From Planctomycetota bacterium (lineage in GTDB: Bacteria > Planctomycetota > UBA1135 > GCA-002686595): a stretch of 33,500 nucleotides of DNA. Below are positions 24,383 through 31,572 of the stretch, piece after piece (the stretch's first letter is position 1; the number at the start of each line of letters is the position of its first letter). The stretch is taken from contig DRLC01000287.1 in assembly GCA_011053145.1 (NCBI GenBank), forward strand, positions 1 through 33,500, read 5' to 3'. The notes beneath the pieces are model-generated. The model made no database searches, was not told where the DNA came from, and worked only from the letters and a program-made list of their open reading frames with translations. Made by a program: the position numbers and the translations under genes.

Positions 24383-25987
24383 ATGAAACGCTCCTCTGTT
24401 CTCGCCGCCCCCCTCGCCTTCCTGGGGCTGGCGGCTCCCCTGCTCGCCCACGAATTCGAGGAGCAGAAGCTCCTCGCGTCCGACGCGATGCCCGGCGACG
24501 CCTTCGGGCGCTCCGTGGCGGTCGACGACGAGACGATCGTCGTTGGAGCCCCCGGCGTCGATGCCCTCGGCACGGACTCTGGGGCCGCCTATGTCTTCCA
24601 GCACAACGGCGTGTCATTCGTGGAGGTCGCCAAGCTCGTTCCGAACGACGGCGCAGCGTTCGACAGCTTCGGCATTTCCGTCGCAATCTCCGGGGCGACG
24701 ATCCTCGTGGGCGCTCCCGGACACGACGGAGCGGGGACCGATACCGGCGCGATCTATGTGTTCGAAGAGGTGCTCGGGCTTTGGACGCAGACGGCCAAGT
24801 TCGAGGGGATTGGAGCCGTCGACGGCGAGATGCTCGGGGGGTCCGTCGCGATCGATGGTACGACCGCCGTCGGGGGGGCGGTGAACAACGGCGGCATCGG
24901 TGCAGCGTATGTGTTCGAGAACACGGCCGGCACCTGGGCTCAGCAGGCGAAGCTCCTCGCCTCCGACGGCGCTGCCGGCCAGGCCTTCGGCAAGTCCGTT
25001 TCCGTCTATGGGGATTCGATCCTCGTCGGAGCGATCCTCGCCGACGGCCGCGTGGCGCGTACCGGAGCCGCGTACGTGTTCGATCGCGTCGGCGGCGTCT
25101 GGTCGGAGACCGCGAAGCTGCAGTCGCCGAGTGGAAACCTCGGAGACTTCTTCGGCGCTTCGGTGGCGATCTGGGGTGGCAACATCGCCGTCGTCGGTTC
25201 CCCCGGGGATGACAACGCAGGGCTCAACTCGGGCTCCGCGTACAACTTCGCGCGTACCGCCAGCGGGTGGACGCAGACCGTCCAGCGCTTCGGCGCCCGC
25301 GCCGGCGATCTCTACGGCGGAGCGGTTTCCTATGCCTACCGGACCACGATGGTCGGCTCCCGCCTCGACGACCAGTCCGTCCCCGATTGCGGGTCCGCGA
25401 AGATCTACGTTGCCCTCGGGAACACGACCGGTTTCGAGGTCTACGTGACGAACGACCAGGACACGGGCGACCAGCAGGGTGGCGCCGTCGCTGCGAGCGG
25501 CTGCGACATGGTCACGGGAGCCTTCGGCGATGATGAAGCCGGCCTCGACGCGGGTGCCGCGTACCTGTACGTGCTCAAGCATGCCGAGACCCTCCTCGCG
25601 AACGGATCGGGTGTGAACCCGACGTGCATGACGACGGTCGACGCCCCGGTGATCGGTCACGACTGGACGATCGACGTCGATACGAGCGCATTCCCCACCG
25701 CGGCGAGCAGTGAGGTCGTGGTCTATCGCGACTTCCTCGCGAGCCCCGTCCTGCGACCGATCGGAGAGATCCTGATCGATCGCCAGAGCGGCTTCGTCGC
25801 GCGCTCCACGGTGGCTGGATTCGGTGTGGTTCGCCACACCTTCCCGATCCCGAACGACCCCTTCCTCGTCGGTATCACCCTGGCGGCCCAGGGGCTGGTG
25901 CGCTCCGGCGCCGCCGGCCTCCCGATCCTGAGCCTTTGCAACGGCGAAGCCATCACGATCGGTTGCCACCCGCCGGACGTGCCGTAG
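24383..25987 (+). CDS. Secreted FG-GAP repeat protein with C-terminal NGSG module
   Basis: This 534-residue protein has a signal peptide (SSVLAAPLAFLGLAAPLLAH). Residues about 22-395 are FG-GAP-type blades of about 50 residues, for example GDAFGRSVAVDDETIVVGAP then SGAAYVF, and DSFGISVAISGATILVGAPG then TGAIYVF, repeated about seven times; together they should form a beta-propeller. Such proteins bind ligands or calcium at the surface, and no catalytic domain is seen. Residues about 404-534 are the NGSGVNPTC...IGHDWTIDVD...GEILID...LCNGEAITIG module. ATG 24383 is selected over in-frame upstream positions because it gives the signal peptide, and GAGAGAG lies upstream. A good terminator follows. 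The protein seems to share only its last domain with the protease before it. Confidence 0.9.
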   Translation: MKRSSVLAAPLAFLGLAAPLLAHEFEEQKLLASDAMPGDAFGRSVAVDDETIVVGAPGVDALGTDSGAAYVFQHNGVSFVEVAKLVPNDGAAFDSFGISVAISGATILVGAPGHDGAGTDTGAIYVFEEVLGLWTQTAKFEGIGAVDGEMLGGSVAIDGTTAVGGAVNNGGIGAAYVFENTAGTWAQQAKLLASDGAAGQAFGKSVSVYGDSILVGAILADGRVARTGAAYVFDRVGGVWSETAKLQSPSGNLGDFFGASVAIWGGNIAVVGSPGDDNAGLNSGSAYNFARTASGWTQTVQRFGARAGDLYGGAVSYAYRTTMVGSRLDDQSVPDCGSAKIYVALGNTTGFEVYVTNDQDTGDQQGGAVAASGCDMVTGAFGDDEAGLDAGAAYLYVLKHAETLLANGSGVNPTCMTTVDAPVIGHDWTIDVDTSAFPTAASSEVVVYRDFLASPVLRPIGEILIDRQSGFVARSTVAGFGVVRHTFPIPNDPFLVGITLAAQGLVRSGAAGLPILSLCNGEAITIGCHPPDVP

Positions 25988-26006
25988 GCATCCCGGATGA
26001 TTTTCT

Positions 26007-26046
26007 CGGCCACGCTCTCGGATCGGGAGCGTGGCCGCTTTCTTTC
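26007..26046 (+). terminator. Intrinsic terminator after the FG-GAP gene
   Basis: A perfect 11-bp stem (CGGCCACGCTC at 26007-26017 with GAGCGTGGCCG at 26027-26037), a 9-base loop and the T-rich CTTTCTTTCC form a textbook terminator 20 bases after the stop. It also lies just beyond the end of the convergent PilZ-like gene. Confidence 0.85.
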
Positions 26047-26057
26047 CATCCGGACCC

Positions 26058-26435
26058 TCAGCCCGCGCGGCGCAGTGCGCGCCGACGGCTTTCCAGGAAC
26101 TCGAGGAGCGCTTCCCGGGAGAAGTGCAGTGGTCCGGCGCCCTCGAGGACGAAGTTCAGCTCCACGCGGGTCCCGTCTCCCGCTTCGCGGGCGGTGGCCG
26201 GGAACAGAAGGGGACCCGGATGACCCTCGAGGTCGAACTCGACGAGGATGCGCTCGGGGCACGGGGCCCAGGAGCCGGACCCGCGTTCGAGTTCCACGGC
26301 CGCGCCGGTGCAGGAGAGCGCGAGGACCCGGGCGGGGATGCGCGCGGCGTGCTCCGCGTCGACGACGGTCGCGGGGAGCGCGTCGCTCCTCTGGAACTGG
26401 ATGCAAAGCACGTCGCTCTCGTGGCTCGGGATCAT
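26058..26435 (-). CDS. PilZ-like domain protein
   Basis: This 125-residue soluble protein has an order of elements resembling PilZ domains: ARIPARVLALSCTGAAVELE, then ILVEFDLEGH, LLFPATAREAGDGTRVELNF, and a final helix REALLEFLESRRRALRR. Pairs of Arg (RIPAR) and an S..G element are present, but the Asp/Asn that normally precedes the Ser is Ala, and the distance between the two motifs is short, so cyclic-di-GMP binding is doubtful. ATG 26435 is chosen since the frame further upstream is the shadow of the next gene. It lies 32 bases after the prepilin-like gene and is probably cotranscribed with it. The PilZ assignment is tentative. Confidence 0.6.
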   Translation of the reverse strand: MIPSHESDVLCIQFQRSDALPATVVDAEHAARIPARVLALSCTGAAVELERGSGSWAPCPERILVEFDLEGHPGPLLFPATAREAGDGTRVELNFVLEGAGPLHFSREALLEFLESRRRALRRAG

Positions 26436-26467
26436 GGGTCGGTTTCTCGTGTTCTCGATCGCAAGGA

Positions 26468-27121
26468 TCAGGGTGTGTTTCTCATCTCCGCGAGCATCGT
26501 GTGGATGCTCGTGGAACGGATCCCATGGACCCCGTTCCAGGTCACGGTGATCCGGACCGGGAGGATCAGGTAGTCGTCCCCGTGGTCGAGGTTGTCGATC
26601 ACATGGTCGCCGTTCAGGTCCCGCGGCAGTCCGAGGCGCTCGTCCACGACGTCTTCCCGCAGTTGCCAGTGGATCTCGGTGAGAGGGCTCCCGCCCTCCC
26701 CGGTCTGTCCCCCCTTGGTCAGCCCTCCCTGGTTTCCCCCCGCGACGAGCGTCTCGGTCAGCATCGCGGGAAACTCGATGCGCCCGACGAAGCCTCCGTC
26801 TCCGGGGACGGTTTCGAGCCCTTCGACGACGAAACGCGCCCCGGGCGCGGTACCGGGCCCCCCCGGGTCGTCGAAGGGATCTTCGTTGTAGAGCTGCCAC
26901 AGATCCCCGAACGGCTTGCCGCGCATCGTTTCGATCACGGTCCGGGCCCCTTCCATCGCGAGCGCTGTCTCCCGGCTCACCGCGCGCATGCTCCCCGTCC
27001 CGACCAGGGTCCGGGACAGGATCCCCGCCGCGACGACCACGATCGTCAGCGTGATGATCATCTCCACGATCGAGAGCCCACGGCGCGAGGCGTGGCGGAG
27101 AGCGGGATGGAGCGACTTCAC
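26468..27121 (-). CDS. Prepilin-like protein (type IV pilin / type II pseudopilin N-terminus)
   Basis: This 217-residue protein has a type III signal, RRG followed by LSIVEMIITLTIVVVAAGIL. Cleavage would follow Gly15, with Glu at +5 of the mature protein as in type IV pilins and pseudopilins. The soluble part is polar and includes the acidic loop DLNGDHVIDNLDHGDDY, resembling a dockerin/EF-hand calcium site, followed by YLILPVRITVTWNGVHGIRS, typical of minor pseudopilins of the GspI/PilV type. No assembly ATPase or platform gene lies in this window, so it must use machinery encoded elsewhere. It lies 99 bases downstream of tRNA-Arg in the same direction. Confidence 0.82.
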   Translation of the reverse strand: MKSLHPALRHASRRGLSIVEMIITLTIVVVAAGILSRTLVGTGSMRAVSRETALAMEGARTVIETMRGKPFGDLWQLYNEDPFDDPGGPGTAPGARFVVEGLETVPGDGGFVGRIEFPAMLTETLVAGGNQGGLTKGGQTGEGGSPLTEIHWQLREDVVDERLGLPRDLNGDHVIDNLDHGDDYLILPVRITVTWNGVHGIRSTSIHTMLAEMRNTP

Positions 27122-27220
27122 GGATGCATCTGGGCCCGGACGGGAGCCCGCCGTCCTATCGAGCCGCGATCCACGAAGAGTTGAGCCAATCGTGCCCTAC
27201 CCCATCCCGACCCCCGCGGC

Positions 27221-27297
27221 TGGCGCGCCCGCCAGGATTCGAACCTGGGACCGTCCGATTAGAAGTCGGGTGCTCTATCCAGCTGAGCTACGGGCGC
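27221..27297 (-). tRNA. tRNA-Arg (anticodon TCT)
   Basis: Read on the minus strand: acceptor GCGCCCG pairs with CGGGCGC, the D-arm is GCTCAGCTGGATAGAGC, the anticodon arm CCCGA-CTTCTAA-TCGG gives TCT, and the T-arm GTTCGAAT is normal. Discriminator G73 and an encoded CCA (27221-27223) follow. Confidence 0.96.
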
Positions 27298-27298
27298 A

Positions 27299-27374
27299 TG
27301 GTCGGGGAGGCGGGACTCGAACCCGCGGCTCGTAGCTCCCAAAGCTACGCCTCTACCAACTGAGGTACTCCCCG
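27299..27374 (-). tRNA. tRNA-Pro (anticodon TGG)
   Basis: Read on the minus strand: acceptor CGGGGAG pairs with CTCCCCG, so it has the C1-G72 pair typical of tRNA-Pro. The D-stem CCTC/GAGG follows T8-A9, and the anticodon arm GTAGC-TTTGGGA-GCTAC gives TGG. A73 and an encoded CCA complete it. It lies one base upstream of tRNA-Arg in the direction of transcription, so the two are processed from one transcript. Confidence 0.95.
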
Positions 27375-27580
27375 ACGTGCCCCGGAGGGCGCGGGAGACG
27401 CTACCGACTGGGGGCGGGGGCGGCAACGGCCGTGCGTTTTCCTGGGGTTGCGACGGGGGAAGGCGGCGTGTTCCCGTGGGCATGGACGCGGCGGGAGCCT
27501 ATCCTCTTCGGCCCCAGCCGGCCCGCAGTTCCGGGCCGCCCTGGCGAACCCTGCGGAGCACTCGACGAGAGAAGGCAACG

Positions 27581-28921
27581 ATGAAGGTCCTGGTGGTCGG
27601 AAGCGGTGGACGCGAACACGCGCTCGCCTGGAAGGTGGCGCAGTCGAAACGGGTCTCCGAGGTGCTGGTGGCGCCGGGGAACGCGGGAACGGCGCGGATC
27701 GAGAAGGGACGGAACGCGGCCGTGGCCGCGAACGATCTCGAAGGACTCGTCGAGCTGGCGAAGAACGAAGGCGTCTCGCTGTGCGTCGTCGGGCCCGAGG
27801 ATCCGCTCTGCGCCGGACTCGCCGACAGGATGCGCGCCGCGGGGGTCAAGTGCTTCGGTCCGGGCGCGGACGGTGCGCGGCTCGAGGGCTCGAAGGTCTT
27901 CTCGAAGGAATTCCTCGATCGCCATCGCATCCCGACCGCGGACTGGCGGCGTTTCGATCGAGCGGGAGCGGCGAAGAGCTACCTGCAATCGCTCGGCACC
28001 TGGCCCCAGGTCGTGAAGGCCGATGGGCTCGCGGCGGGCAAGGGCGTGTTCGTGTGCGCGGACGAGAAGGAGGCCTGCGCGGTCGTCGACCGCATCATGG
28101 AGGAGCGCGCCTTCGGCGAAGCCGGTGGCGAGGTGGTGATCGAGGAGTTCCTCGGCGGGCGCGAGCTGTCGCTGCACGTGATCACCGACGGGCGCACGCT
28201 CGTCCTGTGCGAACCGGTGCAGGACTACAAGCGCGTCGGCGACGGGGACGTGGGCCCGAACACCGGCGGGATGGGGGTGTTTTCGCCGACCCCCTTCGCG
28301 AGCCAAAGGTTGATGCGCCAGATCGAGCAACGGGTGCTGCTCCCGACCCTGCACGCGTTGCAGGTCGAGGGGATCGAGTACCGCGGCGTGATCTTCGTCG
28401 GCCTCATGGTTTCCGACGCGGGGCCGCGTGTGCTCGAGTACAACTGCCGCTTCGGGGATCCGGAGACCCAGGCCCTGATGCGTCGCATGGAAAGCGACCT
28501 GGTCGACTACCTCGAGGCGGCCGCGGACGGGAAGCTCGAGGCGATGGACCCGCCCCGTTGGACTCCACGCCACTGCGTCGGAGTGATCGGGGCCAGCGAG
28601 GGCTATCCCGGTTCCTACGAGAAGGGCCACGCGATCGGGGGCCTCGAGGAGGCGGAAGATGTCGAGGAGACCGTGGTCTTCCATGCCGGCACACGCGAGG
28701 ACGGCGGCCAGATCCTGACCGATGGCGGGCGGGTGCTGTGCGTGACGTCGCTCGGCAAGGGTGTCGAAGAGGCACGCGAGCGCGCGTATCGCGCGTTCGA
28801 CCGGATCACCTGGAGCGGGAAGTTCGCCCGTCGGGACATCGGGGCGCCCCGCGCCGCGTTCGTCGCCGGGCGCGGCACGTCCCCGGATTCGGGGGAACCC
28901 GACCCGCTGCGTGCGCACTGA
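27581..28921 (+). CDS. purD: Phosphoribosylamine--glycine ligase
   Basis: This 446-residue cytoplasmic enzyme makes GAR from phosphoribosylamine, glycine and ATP (second step of purine synthesis). It opens with MKVLVVGSGGREHALAWKVA, the PurD signature, followed by LVAPGNAGTA. The ATP-grasp core has PQVVKADGLAAGKGVFVC, VVIEEFLGGRELSLHVITDG, GPNTGGMGVFSPTP and VLEYNCRFGDPETQALMRR. The C-terminal domain ends in the usual GGRVLCVTSLGKGVEEARER region, and the length is normal. GAAGG (within GAGAGAAGG) 5 bases before ATG 27581 fixes the start. It is separate from purL/purQ at the right end of the window and convergent to them. It is followed by an overlapping glycosyltransferase gene. Confidence 0.97.
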   Translation: MKVLVVGSGGREHALAWKVAQSKRVSEVLVAPGNAGTARIEKGRNAAVAANDLEGLVELAKNEGVSLCVVGPEDPLCAGLADRMRAAGVKCFGPGADGARLEGSKVFSKEFLDRHRIPTADWRRFDRAGAAKSYLQSLGTWPQVVKADGLAAGKGVFVCADEKEACAVVDRIMEERAFGEAGGEVVIEEFLGGRELSLHVITDGRTLVLCEPVQDYKRVGDGDVGPNTGGMGVFSPTPFASQRLMRQIEQRVLLPTLHALQVEGIEYRGVIFVGLMVSDAGPRVLEYNCRFGDPETQALMRRMESDLVDYLEAAADGKLEAMDPPRWTPRHCVGVIGASEGYPGSYEKGHAIGGLEEAEDVEETVVFHAGTREDGGQILTDGGRVLCVTSLGKGVEEARERAYRAFDRITWSGKFARRDIGAPRAAFVAGRGTSPDSGEPDPLRAH

Positions 28922-29636
28922 CGGGACGAGCACCGGAGGAAGAGCGCGGGTCTCGGTGATCGTGCCCGCCCTCGACGAGGAGCGGGATCTACCGTTGCTG
29001 CTCGCCTCGCTCGCCGAGTCGGGGCCGGACCGCCCGGACGAGGTGCTCCTCGTGGACGGCGGCAGCACCGACCGCACGCGGGAGCTGGCGCTCGAGCAGG
29101 GGGCGCGCGTGCTCAGCGCGCCCCCCGGGCGCGGGACCCAGCTCGCGTTCGGTGCCCGGGAGGCCCGCGGAGAGGTCTTCGTCTTCCTCCACGCGGACAC
29201 CCGTCTCCGTCCCGGGGCGATGGGAGCGATCCGCTCGGCCTTCGCCGACCCCGCGCTCGCCTATGCGGGCCTCCGGCAGCGGATCGATCATCCGCGACCG
29301 ATCTTCCGCGCGATCGAGCGAGCCGCGAATGCCCGCGCACGCCGGGGAATGATCTACGGGGACTCGGGGCTGTGCGTCCGCTCCGAGGTCTACTTCCAGG
29401 TGGGCGGGTTCCGGGAGATTCCACTCTTCGAGGACGTCGACCTCTCCCGGCGCCTCGCCAGGCAGCATCGCGTGGGATGGGTCGGGGACGCGGAACTCCT
29501 GGTCTCCGCCCGTCGCTGGGAGCGCGAAGGCGTCGTGCGCTGCACGGCGCGCAATTGGACCCTGGCGATGCTCTTTCGCGCGGGCGTCGCTCCGGAGCGG
29601 CTCGTCCGCTACTATCGCGTCGCATCGAGCCGATGA
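28911..29636 (+). CDS. GT2-fold glycosyltransferase (TIGR04283-like)
   Basis: This family 2 glycosyltransferase of about 241 residues has VSVIVPALDEERDLPLLLAS at its start, DEVLLVDGGSTDRTRELALE for nucleotide-sugar binding, FVFLHADTRLRPGAM with the DxD-like HADTR, and YGDSGLCVRSEVYFQVGGFR then EIPLFEDVDLSRRLARQHRV. The last segment is characteristic of TIGR04283-type transferases, some of which occur in arsenosugar pathways; the acceptor here is unknown. No ATG is available near the start. GTG 28911, overlapping purD by 11 bases, is the best guess; a GTG at 28956 would cut into the first strand. It is soluble or weakly membrane-bound, and lies before the Fur-family gene. Confidence 0.85.
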   Translation: MRTDGTSTGGRARVSVIVPALDEERDLPLLLASLAESGPDRPDEVLLVDGGSTDRTRELALEQGARVLSAPPGRGTQLAFGAREARGEVFVFLHADTRLRPGAMGAIRSAFADPALAYAGLRQRIDHPRPIFRAIERAANARARRGMIYGDSGLCVRSEVYFQVGGFREIPLFEDVDLSRRLARQHRVGWVGDAELLVSARRWEREGVVRCTARNWTLAMLFRAGVAPERLVRYYRVASSR

Positions 29637-29649
29637 CCGGCAGGCCACC

Positions 29650-30111
29650 GTGCGACATTCCGCCATCCGCAAGTCCTTCGAGGAGTTCCTTCGGGAGCGC
29701 GACCTCAAGCTGACGCCCCAGCGCATTCGTGTCTTCGAGCGCGCCTTCGGGACCCACGAACACTTTTCGGCCGAGGAGTTCTACTCCTGGATGCGGCAGG
29801 AGGACGGTCCGCGCGTGAGCCGCGCGACGGTCTACCGGACGCTTGCGCTGCTCGTCGAGGGCGGTTTCCTCGAGTGCCTCGACACCGGCAGCGGCGAGAC
29901 GCTCTTCGAGCACGTCGTCGGCCACCGCCACCACGACCATCTCGTATGCAGCGAGTGCGGTCGAATCGAGGAATTCTTCGACGAAGAGATCGAGATGCGC
30001 CAGCAGGCGATCGCGGAGAAGTTCGGCTTCGAACTCGAGACCCACAGCATGCGACTCTTCGGCCTGTGTCCGAGCTGCCGCCGGGAAGCTCGGCGCGCGG
30101 CGGCGGACTGA
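29650..30111 (+). CDS. Fur-family transcriptional regulator
   Basis: This 153-residue DNA-binding regulator starts at GTG 29650 (13 bases after the glycosyltransferase stop). The winged-helix part has LKLTPQRIRVFERAFGTHEH, HFSAEEFYSWMRQ and VSRATVYRTLALLVEGGFLE, all typical of Fur. The metal-binding part has HRHHDHLVCSECGRIEEFFD (His92-His97, Cys100, Cys103) and LCPSC (Cys140, Cys143), so the structural zinc site of four Cys is complete. Whether it responds to iron, zinc, peroxide (PerR) or manganese cannot be decided from the residues visible. No obvious palindromic Fur box was noticed near the neighbouring genes. Confidence 0.93.
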   Translation: MRHSAIRKSFEEFLRERDLKLTPQRIRVFERAFGTHEHFSAEEFYSWMRQEDGPRVSRATVYRTLALLVEGGFLECLDTGSGETLFEHVVGHRHHDHLVCSECGRIEEFFDEEIEMRQQAIAEKFGFELETHSMRLFGLCPSCRREARRAAAD

Positions 30112-30214
30112 TCCCTCGGCAGGATCGCGGGAGCGCAGCGCCGATCTTCGCTCGGCCGCTGGAGTTTGAGCCGTCTTCCCGCCGCCCTGCTCCCAGGCGA
30201 AGGAACTCGCCGAG

Positions 30215-30246
30215 CGACCCCATCGCTCGAGCGGAGAGCGGGGTCG
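30215..30246. terminator. Possible bidirectional hairpin between convergent genes
   Basis: CGACCCC (30215-30221) pairs with GGGGTCG (30240-30246), with extra CGCTC/GAGCG pairing inside. It lies in the 140-base gap between the ends of the Fur gene and the DUF3568-like gene. It has no T-tract on either side, so it is weak as an intrinsic terminator. Confidence 0.4.
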
Positions 30247-30251
30247 GAAAC

Positions 30252-30671
30252 CTACTTCTTCTGCAGCCGCCGGAGCACGTTGCCCATGACCTCCTCGGCC
30301 GTCTTGGAGTCGGCGCCGAGGTACTTCTGGGCGGACACGCGGACGAGCGTGCGGTCGAGGTCCACCGCTTCGACCTCGATGACGACCTTCGCACCGTCCA
30401 CCTCGAGCTGGATGCGGCGCGGCGAGTCTTGGACCCGGACCTGCGTTCCGCTGTCGTGCAGGATCTCGGCCGTCTCCTTGCTGCTGGGCCAGACGCGGTC
30501 CACATCGTCGGCGACCTCGGCTTCCTGGACCGCGCCGGGCCGGACCTCGCGGCTGACGACGTAGCCGACGCCGGCGCCGGCGAGCAGGACGCAGCCGGTC
30601 GTGAGCGGAAGGAGTGCGAGGAGGCCTGGGGCGAGGCGAAGATGGAGGGGGGTGCGGGGGGGGCGTGTCAT
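30252..30671 (-). CDS. DUF3568-like lipoprotein
   Basis: This 139-residue exported protein has an N-terminal signal with ALLPLTTGCVLLAGAGVGY. Cys27 is the likely lipidation site, followed by a glycine-rich hydrophobic stretch that is a hallmark of DUF3568-type proteins. The remainder alternates strands and helices (TQVRVQDSPRRIQLEVDG, VVIEVEAVDLDRTLVRVSAQ then KYLG, and a C-terminal helix AEEVMGNVLRRLQKK). The function of the family is unknown to me. It starts 40 bases after purQ ends and may be cotranscribed with the purine genes by position only; there is no functional link in sight. Confidence 0.75.
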   Translation of the reverse strand: MTRPPRTPLHLRLAPGLLALLPLTTGCVLLAGAGVGYVVSREVRPGAVQEAEVADDVDRVWPSSKETAEILHDSGTQVRVQDSPRRIQLEVDGAKVVIEVEAVDLDRTLVRVSAQKYLGADSKTAEEVMGNVLRRLQKK

Positions 30672-30711
30672 CGTGGGATTCGGGAAGGAGGCTCGGGGGA
30701 CGTGCCTCGGC

Positions 30712-31572
30712 TCAGGAGGGGACCGGCGCGGCTGCGCTCGCGACCATGCGGCGGAAGAAGGCGAGCCCCTCTCCCTCCTCGCGCGCTCCCATGCGGGTCC
30801 AAAGGGGGTGGTTCCAGGGGTCGAGGTTGCGCTCGGGGTGGGGCATCAGGCCGAGCACCCGTCCGGTCGGATCGCAGATGCCGGCGATGTTCGCGACCGA
30901 ACCGTTCGGGTTGAGGGGATAGGGGATCGGTGCGGCATCGGGCGAGGCGGGCTGCGCTGCGTCGCCCTTCGCCGGATCCACATAGGTCAGGGCCACCTGG
31001 CCGTTCGCGAAGAGTCGCGCGCAGACCTCGGGATCCCGCACGACGAAGCATCCCTCGGCGTGGGCGACCGGGACGGGCATGCGTTCGCCGGCTTCGATCC
31101 ACGGGGCGCGACAGGCCTCGGAGCGCAGCGTCACCCAGCGGCACTCGAAGCGTCCCGAGGCGTTGTCGGTGAGCGCGATCCCACGCTCGGACGGCGCCAG
31201 CCCCGGATCCTCGAGGAGTCCCAGCTCGATCAGGATCTGGAAGCCGTTGCAGACTCCGAAGACCAGCCCACCGCGTTCGATGTAGCGGCGGAGCGGATCG
31301 TCGAGACGGTGGCGGAGCTCCGCTCCGAACACGCGACCGGCGGCGACGTAGTCGCCGTAGCTGAAGCCGCCCGCGAGGCCGAGGATCGAAACCTCCTCGA
31401 GCAGGGCCGGGTCCGCGCTGAGGGCGTTCAGGTGCAGGAGCCGCGTGCGCGCGCCCGCGCGCTCGAAGGCGCGCAGGAGTTCGGCGTCGCAGTTCGTACC
31501 CGCGGCGCGCAACACCAGCGCGAGCGGGGCGTCGGCGTTCTGGCTCGAGGGGGGGCGGTGGGACATCGTCAT
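30712..31572 (-). CDS. purQ: Phosphoribosylformylglycinamidine synthase, glutaminase subunit
   Basis: This 286-residue class I glutamine amidotransferase supplies ammonia to PurL in FGAM synthesis. LALVLRAAGTNCDAELLRAF is the usual PurQ opening, then LGLAGGFSYGDYVAAGRVFG, the nucleophile elbow LVFGVCNGFQILIELGLL (Cys108), HAEGCF, and GLMPHPERNLDPW with the catalytic His and Glu. It is longer than the common 225-residue PurQ but matches the longer form. ATG 31572 overlaps the purL stop (ATGA). ATG 31566, with AAGG 6 bases upstream, is an equally good start and would remove two residues. It is cotranscribed with purL; no purS is seen in the window. Confidence 0.95.
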   Translation of the reverse strand: MTMSHRPPSSQNADAPLALVLRAAGTNCDAELLRAFERAGARTRLLHLNALSADPALLEEVSILGLAGGFSYGDYVAAGRVFGAELRHRLDDPLRRYIERGGLVFGVCNGFQILIELGLLEDPGLAPSERGIALTDNASGRFECRWVTLRSEACRAPWIEAGERMPVPVAHAEGCFVVRDPEVCARLFANGQVALTYVDPAKGDAAQPASPDAAPIPYPLNPNGSVANIAGICDPTGRVLGLMPHPERNLDPWNHPLWTRMGAREEGEGLAFFRRMVASAAAPVPS

